Shown here: piece after piece, positions 1-12,087 of the stretch
Layout: each line of letters opens with the position of its first letter
How positions within the stretch are numbered: the first letter of the stretch is position 1
NCBI GenBank assembly: GCA_011009095.1
Contig: VTPC01008821.1
Location: 248,001-312,000 of the forward strand
Direction: 5' to 3'
Source of the DNA: Ignelater luminosus
Taxonomy: Eukaryota > Arthropoda > Insecta > Coleoptera > Elateridae
DNA length: 64,000 nucleotides
Made by a program: the position numbers and the translations under genes
Notes under the pieces: generated by a model
Databases searched by the model: none
What the model was told of the DNA's origin: nothing
Seen by the model: the letters and a program-made list of their open reading frames with translations, nothing else

Positions 1-600
1 ACAAGTCGTTGTATCTATATATTTCCAAATGTACCTGCGTTCTGTCAAAAACCAAGGTGCCTTTTTTCCAAAATATGCAATTATCTTGGAGTTCGAAATC
101 TGTATGTAAACGTAAATGTTTCAACTTAGCCAATGGGATTTGACTTAACGCTTCGACTGATCCTTGAAGGGGAGTCCAATTAGTCAACCTTTCGTTCAAG
201 TTCTCCTCTAACAAATGCAACTAACGGCAATGCAAATATGGAAAATTGCGACATTCAGCTGCTTTTTTGTGACACGCCATTAATCATTATCTTTATGTTT
301 TCCAAAGGTATCACAATGTACGCTTTTTTCTGTAATGGTTTTTGAGATCTGCACTTAACCCATTTTCAGCGAGTCCCGTTATTTTTAGACATTCAATTAG
401 CATATCTAAAGATTTTTAAGAACGCAAATGTATGACCTTTTGAAGTTAGTTGATCCATCTTTCTATGACCTCCTAAAACTGCAGCGAACCTTGTTCAGCT
501 CTGTTCACTTATAATATCATGCTATAGAATTTTCCCAATAATTGTAACTGAAGAAGAAGAAGAAAAAATTACTAATTATAGCTCTCAATGTTTCTGTTTT
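1..600. other. AT-rich non-coding DNA
   Basis: No open frame with coding character and no recognisable element. A short GAA-type microsatellite lies at about 550-566. Confidence 0.5.
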
Positions 601-779
601 CCTGGCTTTTGCTGACCACCAGATTGGTACTGGTTTTTAAGTTCTTATGAGATCTTTGTATATAGCTGAAGATATTAATTTGTATCTAAAAGTATAGTTG
701 TCAGAAGATTTCTCTCTGGTGACAGTAGATAGCAAAACCTTGCTACTGCTGTAGTACTTGACAAGGTGTGGTGATACTT

Positions 780-1850
780 GACAGGACTGACCATACTTGA
801 CAGAACTTGATGCAATTTGGAAGGATTTGATAGAATTTGTCAGAATCTGATAGTAGTTATTTGGTGCAAACAGATCAAAGCCTTGCCAGCTACTACCAGA
901 TGCTGTGAAGAAGTAACCAGGTCCTGCCAAGTACTACTACAACCTACCAGGTACTGCCTTAAATCTTCCAAGTTTTTGTATAACTACTACCACCACCTTT
1001 GGATTAAATTAGACTGATTTTACCAAAACTTGATAGTATCGAGCAGTACTTAACAAGATCTGATAGTACTACCTAGACAAAACATGAAGTTTGAAGGAGT
1101 TAATAGCAAGACTTGACAAAAGTAGATACGACTTTATAATATTAAGCAGTACTTGTCAGTGGGCGATGGTACATATCGAGATTGTCATTTTTCTAAATTA
1201 AATAGATTTGGCAATAATTCTTGTTGATACTATCAGATTTATTTGGCTCTTACAGTCTGTCGCATTTGAATTTAAATGGTGTACCACCGGGCAAGAGCAT
1301 TACCAAGTCTTGTGTGGCACCGTGAGGCCTTACCTTAGCATTGCTAGCCCCTGACAACTACTGCCAAATTCTGCCGAGTACTACTAGGTTTTCCCAAGTA
1401 CCAACAAGGCCTACCAAGTACTGTCTTAACTCCTACTAGGTTTTGTACACCCTACTATCATCACTAAGTGTCTCTTGAATTAGATTACACTAAAACCGAG
1501 CAGTACTTAACAAAATCTGGCAAAACTGACGCATGATATGGCAGTATTTAATAAAATTCGAGGGAGTTAAGGCAAGATTTCGCAACAAAATTTGATGCAG
1601 TGATACAACAATATCTGACAACATGGCAATATTTAATAAAGTTAGAAAGAGTTGTTGCAAGACTTGCTAGGAAGTAGGCAGCAAACCTTAGTAGTAGTGG
1701 GAAGTAAAAGTCAGGATTGCAGCAGTACCAAAAGTATTGCCAAAACTGTATTACTAAGTTCTTCTAAGTACTGCAAAGTCCTGCCAAGATTTTATATACA
1801 TCTACTATCAGATTGAAACTGATTAAAATGTATCTACTACTTGAAAACTG
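780..1850. repeat. Diverged tandem repeat, about 400-470 bp unit, three copies
   Basis: Anchors of the form 'tgcca/gag tactac' recur near 918, 1370 and 1775. A second anchor (gagttaa/gcaagact) recurs near 1095, 1562 and 1647. Copies differ by many substitutions and indels, so the array is old. The short open frames here (e.g. 817-1017) run through repeat sequence and are not genes. Confidence 0.6.
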
Positions 1851-1859
1851 ACAGTGAGT

Positions 1860-3750
1860 GATAGATAACAAAGTGACGTTCATTTTTTTGTATCCTGTGT
1901 TCAATTTATCGTGAAGATTTAGTTATTTTGATTAATTTTTGGGACTGTTGAGATTTCTTTATAAATAATGTGAGCACTCTGCGATGCTATTTCAAGCCAT
2001 AGACCGTTTTAATCATTCTTTTGTTTTCGCGGTTTTCGTCTTTGACCTTTTATTTATTTAGAAAAACATTTTTAGATTGCTTTGAAATATTTATTAACAG
2101 TTCACTCAACTTTGAGTTTTTCTTGTTTTTTCTAGATTTCTGGAATTTAAATAAAAGTTTTTGGTTATAAAGTACTGAAGTCTAAAACTACAGTTGTCTG
2201 TCTACATGCCGTGCCGTTCTATTTCTAGATTTATACTTCTTTTGTTTCTTGCATTTCTATGATAACTACGTCCTTACAGAACTGTTAATAAAAAAACTTA
2301 AACGATCAAAGATTGTTTCAATATTATTAATTAATTTTTTTCTTGAGTCGATCTAAAAAGAAAACCGTACCGACCAAGCAAGGTCATAAATCTTAAAAAA
2401 CAATTTTCTCCGCATAATAAATAAATTCAATTAATAACAATAATGGCATGTTCAATAAAAAGGCGACCAAGCATCTCAACGTTATCAAATTACTATTAAT
2501 AACAACTAATTTTTAATATAACTCTTTTATAGGAAATCTATGCCAACAACCTGATAACATATGAACTAATTGACCTGTCAGATAAGATGACATCTGCTAT
2601 AAATCCATTACGTAGGCATATATAGATCTGGTTCTACTCATCATTATCCAGTTTTAAATACTTTATATGTCCCTCCTTCTTTTATGACCCAAGTTTTACT
2701 TAACATCCATGCCTGATTTATTTCGTATTGTTATATTGTTCCTATTTTTCCTTACTTTTTAACAAAGCAAACAATAGTAAGAAATACATTAATCTCTGTC
2801 AACTCCCAGAAAGAGCACCCTCTCTTTATTTACCTTCTTACTTAAAAGTCCGAAAGACGTCCAAAAAGTCTAAAATTAAACAGAAAAGAGAAAAAAAGAT
2901 AGAAAGAGAAACTTTTAAAACCAAGACATTGAGCAAAACCAGATAATTTGTATACATCAAACCATCCACGGACCAATTACGATGCGTTCGCCGACTGGAA
3001 CTGTAGAAGAATCCGACAAGCAAGGTTTTTATATGGGATTGATATTTGGACGTAACAGCCGGAGAATGTCGTAACAATGGATCTATTATCTACCTGATGG
3101 AATTCGGCTTTAATTATGCGTTGTTTAACGCAGGTGAAAAGCGAACTTGTTTACACATATTCGGCTGGGAGATTTTGATCTTTTTCCGTTAGAAATAAAA
3201 AAGAGAAACAAAAATATAAAAATAAATGTCACCTGGTAATTTATTAATTTGGAAATAGATTTTTAAAATAATTTACGCGCCCATCTATTTGGGTTTTAAT
3301 TGATAACAGAAAGACATTAACGGTGGTGGTCAGATTATGTTATTCAATGTCTACCAATAAATGTTACCTTATGTAATTTATTGATCAACATTTGACTAAA
3401 AGAAAGTCGTTAGCAAGATTTTTCTTTACATCATAATTTTTTTGATTTGGTATGGTCTGTTTTATTGGTATTTGAGATTTTCTAGCTATCAGTAGTACAT
3501 TCTTTTCCCCAATTTACAATGTTGTATTTATGTATTTCTGCTACGTTCAGTAGGTCATCAATCTGCAAAAATTGTATATTTGTGAAATTTGATACTAGTT
3601 CGAATCAGCAAAATTTGTCTAAAGCCGTCTAACTAACACTATTAGATGTTTCGTTACTGGGATCATTTTGATAATAGTTTTTTGTGATATACTTGCAAGC
3701 AGAGATTTCTAGTGGAATTTTTAAGATTTTTTTTGCACAAACTTGGACTT
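1860..3750. other. AT-rich non-coding DNA
   Basis: Nothing with coding character. Short open frames at 2728-3077 are lysine- or serine-rich low-complexity translations with no homology I recognise. Confidence 0.45.
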
Positions 3751-3882
3751 GAAGGTCTTTGTTGATGTACCATTTTCATGTCCAAAAACAATTATTGTTT
3801 GGATTTTCGAATACATTGCAGGATTGCACTGTTTTGATGCAGAACCATAAGCCGCAAGCTCATAAAAACTCCTGTAATGACA

Positions 3883-4200
3883 AAACAGGTTCATTTACGT
3901 TGTTGTCAAACCTTATATCAAATGATACTAATAATAATTTAGATTTCACTCAGTGAACCATAAGTCAAGAAACCATGAAACCATGATTTCCAAATTTGGT
4001 CTGTGGAATATTATAAGCAACCATTACTGTTAAGATTTGTAAGAAAGAAATGTCATGATGTATAGTATACTATTACCATGACAAAATGGGCTTACTCACG
4101 ATGTTATTGAACCTTATATCAAATGACACATAATAATTAAAATTTTGCTCAACTTCTTGTTAATGAATGCTAATCCAACATGCCATGATTTCCAAATAAT
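3883..4200. repeat. Two-copy direct repeat, about 195 bp apart
   Basis: The stretch around 3883-4000 recurs at 4081-4200. Both copies share 'ccttatatcaaatga' and, further on, 'catgatttccaaat'. The copies are diverged. Confidence 0.6.
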
Positions 4201-5047
4201 TATGAGTTGGAAAAAAGAAATTTACTATATATACAGATTAATTATTGTTAAAACTTCCAACCAGCTGCAGTAAACCCAACTCTGACCTCAAATGAAAAAT
4301 TGGCCTCATCAACAGTAATTTCTTTTAAAAAAATACTCGTTATGCGTTTCCAACACTTTCATTATGTTTTATGCGAGTTGCCATTTTAAGAATTTTACGA
4401 TCAACTCCACACTTAATCTACGTTACCAGTTAAATGTTAAATAGCAGCAGTTATTAGTTTTTAAAACTTAAAATGTTCGTGCAGCTCGCAAAAAACAACA
4501 GCAGCAACCAAATTCGAAATGTTGAACGAAGGGTTCGTTCTGTATTCAGTAATAAATTTTGAACGGAGGCCGTCATGTTTTCTTCTTCTTCTTAGTCTCT
4601 CTCTCATATATATATATTTTTTTGCTCTCGCTGTCCGGTTGGTAATTAAGTACAAGCCCAGTAATTGGCTTTGTCTTATAGGTTAAGGCACCATATACAG
4701 GAGCTCATCAGCTTTTTGATGAGTCTAAAAGAAATTTACGACACCCTTAATTGTTGGAATAAATATAACTTTATTCGAGGGACACGTCAAATATTAGTGT
4801 TTTTGTCCTTAACGGAAAACAATGGGCATTAAGTAGCGAGACGAAATTTTCGGACATTACTTTTTTGCTTCGTTCCAATGAAAAGAGTTTAGGCCCTTGC
4901 CTAACATGAATTATTCATAATTTCGCTTACTAGTTGTAAACCCGTGAATCTTCTTTATCCTTGGCGATTTTATAAAAATACCATCAACTTGTTAAATGAG
5001 GGTAAATAAAGGAGACGAATCAGAAGTGTATGTTGTTTAGATGATGA

Positions 5048-5239
5048 TTATTTCTTCGCGGTTGATTGCGCGGTCGGCGGGTTCGGCGGCTCGCTGATGT
5101 TCTTGTAATCATTGAACTGCTCTTGGTCAAAGCAGCACCGCCGCTCTAAAAACGTCGCCTCCGTTCCTGTACGTTGATGCTCGAGAACACATGTACCCGC
5201 CTTCTTCAAGAGCTTTTTGCTCGCCTGTCTGCTCGCTGT
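5048..5239 (-). CDS. Possible coding exon, GC-rich, unknown product
   Basis: A 63-codon open frame reads on the minus strand from just inside a TGA (5240-5242) to a TAA (5048-5050). Its base use stands out: GC-rich with many G/C third positions (runs such as aag-aac-atc-agc-gag-ccg-ccg) inside a strongly AT-rich region, which is what a real exon would look like here. It reads as a basic start (SKKLLKK), a Cys-containing centre (ERRCCFDQEQFNDYKN) and a Pro-rich tail ending in AKK. There is no in-frame ATG. If real it is a last coding exon whose acceptor I cannot place, because the upstream sequence has no good pyrimidine tract. I recognise no family. It could instead be a relic of a transposon or retrocopy. 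Confidence 0.3.
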   Translation of the reverse strand, partial: TASRQASKKLLKKAGTCVLEHQRTGTEATFLERRCCFDQEQFNDYKNISEPPNPPTAQSTAKK

Positions 5240-5571
5240 TCAATTAGTACTTGTATAAGTACATACATACGTCTTCAGCTCGAATTCATGCTTGTTTAAT
5301 GATGCCATTTGCTACTGCGATCCGTGTTTATATTTCAAATTTATTAAAGATCACAACGGAATTTTAATTTTGTAAAAATATAACTTTAATTAGTGTAGCT
5401 ATAATCAGCGTTACTAAGTTTCTTCTTTCTTTTTAATTTCTCCTTTGGAAACACGACAGGAATAATCTGAATTTTTATGCACTGTTACTTCATTTTATCT
5501 ATTTTGAAATAATTATTTGCATGAGACTGTCGCATCATTTACTAAAATAAAGTTCATCTTTATACTTCAGT

Positions 5572-5900
5572 CAAGATGATCGCCAACCTTGTACTTTGTG
5601 CATGCTTTTATAATCGACTTACAATATTTTCTGATTACGTAAAACGAGGACTTTGCTGTGTTCTGAATTATATATTCATCATAAAATTCAGAACCGTCTC
5701 AAGATTGCATGTATTTTTTTATTACTTGTGTTAATGTATGCGATTTCGCCCTATATGAGGGCAAGATTCTTATTGATTGAATATGAAACTGAACTTACTA
5801 CGAACGCTTATCCAATATGATCGTCTACCTTGTACGTAATTTATGCGTGTCTTTATTAGACTCGACATATTTCCTGAACACGTAGAATGAGGACCCTTTT
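5572..5900. repeat. Two-copy direct repeat, 243 bp apart
   Basis: The copies at 5572-5655 and 5815-5895 share 'atgatcg.c.accttgtac' and the end 'acgta(a)aa.gaggac'. Each is about 80 bp and diverged. Confidence 0.65.
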
Positions 5901-6550
5901 ATAGTTTTGAAATTTGAACTTTTGTTATATCCATTTCTTGGATCGAAACATAAATTATCTAGATCCGCTCGAAATAATCAGTACGAGTGCAGATATGCTT
6001 TATATGGTCAATCTAGTTTGAGGTCTTAGGTACAGCTGCGTCCGTGATAACGAAAAAACATACAAGCTTGAAGCTTGCTAGACTCGGAATCGAACGCACT
6101 TTCCTAGGGCCGGGAATCTCAAAGCAACAGGTTGAGTCAGCCTAAATCTATGGGTTTACGATGCTCGAAAGAGAAATTGAAGAAGAATAGGAAACTAGAA
6201 GCCAGGTTGGCGACTCGATAGTCGGAGTTAACTTGAGCAAATTGAGCTATTAATGGGGAAAAGTCTGAGGCTTTTAAATCTGCAATTGGAGTCCTAACTT
6301 GCATCAACTTAAATTTCCAAAATGCGAAAAGGATGATAAAATGTATCTTTTTAATTTCCTAAAGAATGTGGAAGATAGTAAATAATAGCTGATTGAGGAG
6401 ATGACAAGGGGGTTTAGTTTTTGCTTTTGGAAATGCTGTTGTTTCATTTTTCCAATCTCATAATGGCTTTTGAAAGCCTTTCAGTCTTTTGTCAGCCAGT
6501 TTCTTTACATTACATAGGTTTTCTTCACTGTCCCAGCAAAATGGAACATA
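5900..6550. other. Non-coding DNA
   Basis: No gene or element recognised up to the mariner boundary. Confidence 0.4.
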
Positions 6551-7422
6551 CGAGGGTCGTTTGAAAAGTCCGTGCAAAAATAAAAACTACTTAATTGTTT
6601 GGGGTAAACCTTTTTTATTTTTCAACATAGTCTCCTTTTAGGCTTATATACTTCGTCCAACGCTGCTCTAGTTTGTTGATCCCTTCTGAATAATAGGATT
6701 TGTCCAAGTCTGAAAAATAGCCATTCGTTTCTGCAATCACCTCCTCGTTTGAATAAAATCTTTTTACCGCCAGATATTTCTTCAAATTGGGGAACAAATA
6801 GTAGTCCGAGGGAGCCAAGTCTGGAGAATGTGGGGATGTGAAACGAGTTGGAACCCTATTTCCATTAATTTTGCGACCACAACTGCTGAGGCGTGAGCTG
6901 GTGCGTTGTCGTGATGGAAAAGGACTTTTTTGTGGGCCAATCGTGGGCGTTTTTCTTGCAGCTCGGTTTTTAAACGGTCCAATAACGATGAATAATATGC
7001 ACCTGTAATAGTTTTACCCTTTTCCAGATAGTCGATGAGGATTATTCCTTGCCAACAGGGCGTCCAGAACGTTCAGCGTCACTTGTGCCCATATGGCCAC
7101 TCCGAAAATTTTGAAACCACTTATAAACTGTTCTAATCGAAGGTGCAGAATCACCATAATGTTTATCAAGCTTCTCTTTAGTCTCCTGAAGCGTTTTGCC
7201 TTTCATAAAGTAATGTTTAATCAACGAAATTGTTTTTCGTCCATTTTTTGAAAATCACTCGACTTTCTCGATTCAAACGAATGCCAAACACAAAGAAATA
7301 GACCGATCTGGCTGAAACTTGGTGTGTGTTCTTCCAAGAGATGCTACTAACTAAACATAATCTCGATATGCGCCAGTAGTGCCATCTCTCTGACTTTGCA
7401 CGGACTTTTCAAACGACCCTCG
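6551..7422 (-). mobile_element. Internally deleted mariner (872 bp) with perfect terminal repeats
   Basis: The ends at 6551-6578 and 7395-7422 are perfect 28-bp inverted repeats beginning CGAGGGTCGTTTGAAAAGTC. They are flanked on both sides by TA (6549-6550 and 7423-7424), the mariner target-site duplication. Full-length mariners are about 1.3 kb. This copy is 872 bp because the middle of the transposase is missing. Intact ends without a transposase make it a non-autonomous copy that could in principle be mobilised in trans. Confidence 0.95.
6615..7244 (-). pseudogene. Mariner transposase, deleted and frameshifted
   Basis: The reading starts at an ATG at 7244 on the minus strand. It breaks almost at once by a small deletion after about 7 codons, then gives the typical mariner helix-turn-helix N-terminus (HYFMKGKTLQETKEKL) to the SGRP linker. 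There the central part, including the first catalytic Asp region, is deleted. The frame resumes at the IDYLEKG-like stretch and carries the second catalytic Asp in HHDNAPAH. A further indel precedes the third (APSDYYLF). The C-terminus is the usual WTKYISLKGDYVEK. At least two frameshifts and one deletion of roughly 0.45-0.5 kb mean no active protein. Confidence 0.92.
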
Positions 7423-7424
7423 TA

Positions 7425-10400
7425 CGTATAAACAAAGATAAAAATGTCGGCTCCGGTCGGGTTTCATGCTTATGGCCTAGTTTTCTAACTTTTATGAAGT
7501 CGTGTCGAGCTTCGCCCTGCCATTAACTTGCTTAACAGAGCAAATACGAACACAGATCAAGCTGCGCGTTCCTGATCTCCCCTGTCAATTATAAAAGTCC
7601 CACCTTGCTAGAACTAGTTCCTGAGAAAAAGACGATCGGTGGTACCTGGCTCACTGGAATGCCTAATATGAACCACTATTAGACGTTTCTGCAGTACAGA
7701 ACAAAAAATAGCGAAAATCAATGCGACCATGCAATACGAAAATGCAGAACATTTCTCAGAAAAAAAAAGCAAAAGCTGAGACGTTTCCGATTTGAAAACG
7801 TTTCCTTTCTATGCTACGTCGTCGTAATAATAATTTTGGTAATTGCCCCCTCGCGATGTCAGCATCGAAGAGAGAAATGAGAAAAATAAAGATGCCTACA
7901 AGATTGTCTCACCGTGACGTCAGAGCTATGTAGCGACGTTGGGCAGAGAAGAAATTTCTAACAAGAAATGGGCTACTACTCAACTTTTAGTCTGTCTAAA
8001 ACAGCTCAATACGTGCTGCAATTGAAATAAAATTGCTCGCGTCAAAAAGTTTAGACAAGCACGAAAAATTCACTAACCTAACTAAAGATTATTCCAAGAT
8101 TATTCTCGACGAAACTGAAGGTACTATGTCCTTGATTCTAGAAAAACAAAATTTGGCTTTTGCATCAACTTAGCACCATAAAGAATTTTCATTTTTGGAA
8201 AGGACGTAGTTGCTCTTCTGTTATCTTGACTGTAATTGCCAGGAATAAAAAGCATTGATCAGAATGTAACAAATGTTTTGATCAGGATTTTTCCCATTCC
8301 AATAACAATTTGGAAAACATTTAAGTACTCAGACAGAATCAATACACATAAAAGTCGAACTGTGGCAAAATAAATAGAAAACTTCTAATCTAAAAATCTA
8401 TTTGTCACATAATCAGATAAGTTCGAACTTTCTAATTCTTTGCAGAAATCTGTCGTTCTTTTGCGACCAATAGTAACCTTTTATCAATTCAATTTTTTCT
8501 AGCATGATATTTTCTTGTTGAATTTGTTTGGTAAATCAGTTCTTTCGACGATTTTCCCAACACTTGAACCTATATAAAGATAGGTTATGTTTTGGTAGAT
8601 CCTTCTTATTTCCTTAACAAATTTGTATACATAACATTTTGATCACCCTGTCTAAAGCTAAGTTTTTTTATGTATTCATATTTAAATTGTTTTTACTAAA
8701 TACTAAACAAGAACGAAAGAAATAAAAACAAATCACATCGCTATCATTTCCATTATTATAATACCTACACTTTAAGTTACAAAGAAATGAGGTTAAGTGA
8801 AATTTACAGCATGTACTATGACATCAAAGCATTTTAATTGATTCGTTATACAAAAATTCCAAACATGTGCTATTAACTTAATTTTCCCAAGAGAATAGGA
8901 AATAATAAAATTGCAATAATTTGACAAGCACACATAGAAAAAAAAAGTTTATATAGAAAATACTTTTGATGGTGCACTTGTTAATTTTTCAATGTCCATT
9001 GAAGCAACCGGTTTTTCATGGTTACTCCTAAACTAGTTTCCTTCTGTCGGCACTTTGATCAACCTCTATTAGATATAGCTGCATGATTTTGTTAGTTCGA
9101 TTCACAGCGGGCCTCTGATACATGCACGCTTTTTCTCAAAGCACATTCTAGACAAGTTATTGCCTTGTTACTGTCTATGTTTAAAGAGACCTCTTCTTGT
9201 ACATCTATGAACATTTACACACACACGCAATGAAACAGATGAAATAAAACAACGGAAAAAAATTTAATAATGTCGCATCGTAATCGCTCATTATTCGAAA
9301 AAAGCGAATCTATATGTATCGGTTGCGCTTGATGAAAATGGAAATATATACAGGATTTATTGCTTACAACTATTACATGTTGTATATGGAAGTGTAACAC
9401 GAGACGCAAGATCGAATAATGGTAATGAAAAATCGAGATGCGAATTGCTTTTGCTACGGACTTTTTTATTTCTTGTAGTACTTGAGAAGTTAGTTGAGCT
9501 TAAGCTTGATGATTATTAAACTCTTTTATGATGTAACTTGTTACTTACTTTTAAAGTGTGTTGTTGCCGTTGTTTTCTTATACTTGTTTTGTTTTTTGCT
9601 TCAGGTAAGACTTGATTTTGCACATGAAAGTGAAATTGTTGTGGTGAGTAAAGAAGCTTAGAAAAATAATAATCAACAATCACCGGTAAACATGTCTTAA
9701 AGTATATTAACGTCTTACATTATTAATAAAAAAAACTGAAGAAGATAATTAAGAAATAAATGAAAAACCTGATTTATATGCATTTTTAAAGAGTACGCGG
9801 ATTTGTAAGCAATCAATCAAAATGATTGTTTCTATTTCTTTCAATTTTATCGTTTACTTTTAAATATTTCTATTTGACTTTCACACTGGGTGATGATGCG
9901 GTACCTTTGGTATCTTCAGTGATTACAATGCAAATCATAGTTATTACTGACACTCCACTCCATTTACCTAAATTACGCATTTTATGCGAATGTCAAATTT
10001 ATTTTTGCTCGCTCCTTACACAGTTTGGCTTCTTGTTTTTATATATCAATGGCTAGTATAATGTTTTTACTGCCAAAACTTGAACTACCATTTTCCAATT
10101 GTTTTTACTATTAGGTGGTGATAGTTAGATAATGGGTATAATGGTTTGGGCCAAGTCAAATTTGTAAGACCACTGCACTAGATGAAGACACACTGACTAT
10201 TGATTTATTGAATTAGACATTGTTTTTGATGCTACCACGATATGTTCTTGTAAGCGAAGATAAAAACTGTGAAAGTAAACCGTTGACTTTGTGGAACTTA
10301 TTGAATTTTTTCTAACTATCTGAATTAATTCCATACCATACTGGGGTTGGACTGTCTCAAAGGGAAATTCCTTTTCAACCAGGTGACTAGTGGTTGACAC

Positions 10401-10779
10401 ATGGTAGATGAAACATATCACAGCAAAGATTGACGTTTTGCCAGACGGTAATGTGATAATGATAGTAGTGACAAAGAGAATTTCGACGAATTTTGGTAAA
10501 CGAATTTACCAGGAGACCAGAGAAAGCATAAAATCCGACGATAATAGTCTAGTCTATCCACCATATAAAAAGAGCTTCTTCGGCCATTATCTTGATTTAT
10601 GATATTTCAGCTCAGTTTGATATAGGTCTTAAGCGTTGCAAAGGAGCTGGTCAAAATCTCGAAAGTAAGCTTCTATACTTGAGTTGGAGTACAATCTTTT
10701 AAATGCATTTAGGAATAAGAGGTATACCGTAGGTTTCATTGGAAATGCCAAAATAATAAAAATCGATATCGCCGAGAAG
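7425..10779. other. AT-rich non-coding DNA
   Basis: No gene recognised. A perfect CRE/ATF palindrome TGACGTCA is at 7915-7922 in a slightly GC-richer patch. Open frames of 60-76 codons here are hydrophobic AT-rich translations without recognisable domains. Confidence 0.45.
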
Positions 10780-10781
10780 TA

Positions 10782-12085
10782 AAGGGTTTTCCAATAAGAG
10801 GTGTTATTTTGAATAGCCCGCTATTTCGGTAGATGTCACTTTTGAAGCTATCATTTTTTGACATTTGACAAGTAGAAACTACGCCATTAATAAATATGGA
10901 ACGATACACGCTTCAAAACGCATTGAAATTATTAAAATTCACTATAAAAATGGTGAAAATTTGGCAGAGACGGTTCGTAAAACTCGAACATTTTTGGGTC
11001 ACCGTGAAGCACCTTGTCGGACCGCAATACAGAAATTGGTGAAAAAATTCGAGCTCTTGGGACAAGTTAGTGATGTGAAGAATAAAACCCGTGCACGTCG
11101 CTCAAGAACAGCCGAGAATATTGCTGTTGTAGCCGAAAGTGTTAAAGAAAACCCAGGTTTGTCCATTCCTCGTCGTTCTTTGGAATTAGCCATTCCACAA
11201 ACGTCATTGCACCGTATTTTGCATAAAGATTTGGGTCTTAAGGCTTATAAAGTCCAGTTAACACAAGAACTCAAGCCGGCCGATCATCAACAACGTCGTG
11301 TCTTTGCTGATTGGGTCGTTGAAATGCATGAAAATGATCCAGAATTCCATCGAAAAATCATCTTGAGTGATGAGGCCCATTTCCACCTCGGTGGCTTCGT
11401 CAACAAGCAAAATTGTCGGATCTGGGGCTCAGAAAATCCAAGAGTTATTGTTGAAAAGTCTCTCTATCCTCAACGTGTGACTGTTTGGTGCGGTTTATGG
11501 TCCGGCGGAGTCATTGGACCTTACTTTTTCGAAAATGAGGCTGGAGCAACAGTTACGGTGACTGGATTGCGCTATCGAGAGATGATTAACGATTTTTTAT
11601 GGCCGGAATTGGATGGTATTGATCTGGACAACGTTTACTTTCAACAAGACAGCGCTACGTGCCACACAAGCAACGAAACCGTTGATCTTTTACGGAAAAA
11701 GTTTCCGGACCGTGTTATCTCTCGAAGAGGTGATCACAATTGGCCACCGAGATCTTGTGATTTAACACCTTGCGACTTCTTTCTTTGGGGCCACGTGAAA
11801 GAGAAGGTCTACGCCAACAGCCCAGCGTCGATTCAAGACCTCAAAGATGGAATTCGTGAGGCTATCGAGGACATAGGGCAGCCACTTTGCGATTTGGTTA
11901 TGGAAGATTTCATGAAAAGGATATTGTCCTGTAAGCGTGGTCGTGGTGGTCATTTGCCTGATGTTATTTTCCACTATTAACGGCATACCTTCCTCTTTAT
12001 AATGAAATAAACATCCGATCATTTATATTAAAAAATGGCACTTTTCTTTGAATATCAAAATAACACCTCTTATTGGAAAACCCTT
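10782..12085 (+). mobile_element. DD41D-type Tc1/mariner element, nearly intact (1304 bp)
   Basis: Perfect 31-bp inverted repeats (10782-10812 and 12055-12085, starting AAGGGTTTTCCAATAAGAGG) are flanked by TA at 10780-10781 and 12086-12087. The single internal gene runs on the + strand. Identical ends and only one defect in the transposase suggest a recent insertion. The spacing of catalytic residues places it with the DD41D (rosa-like) branch of the mariner superfamily and not with the DD34D mariners elsewhere in the window. Confidence 0.96.
10896..11980 (+). pseudogene. DD41D transposase with a one-base frameshift near the N-terminus
   Basis: The long open frame from 10865 to the TAA at 11980 has no ATG at its beginning. 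The family's usual start (MERYT...) is present at 10896 in another frame and joins the main frame after about 7 codons if one base is missing in the A-run near 10915-10918. With that base the gene would be 361 residues, the normal length. Domains are an N-terminal helix-turn-helix region, the first Asp in ILSDEAHFHLGG, the second in FQQDSATCHT, and the third in LTPCDFFLWGHVKEKVY. There are 41 residues between the second and third Asp. The C-terminus is RGGHLPDVIFHY. All three catalytic residues are present. The role is cut-and-paste transposition at TA sites. The frameshift should block expression unless initiation occurs further in. Confidence 0.93.
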
Positions 12086-12087
12086 TA

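Noticed and set aside
6060-6130. tRNA-like GTTCGATTCC box on the minus strand
   Set aside because: Flanking bases do not form a T-stem, acceptor stem or anticodon arm.
10865-10867. TTG as start of the DD41D transposase
   Set aside because: The family start MERYT is visible at 10896 in the neighbouring frame. The open upstream codons reflect a frameshift, not an alternative start.
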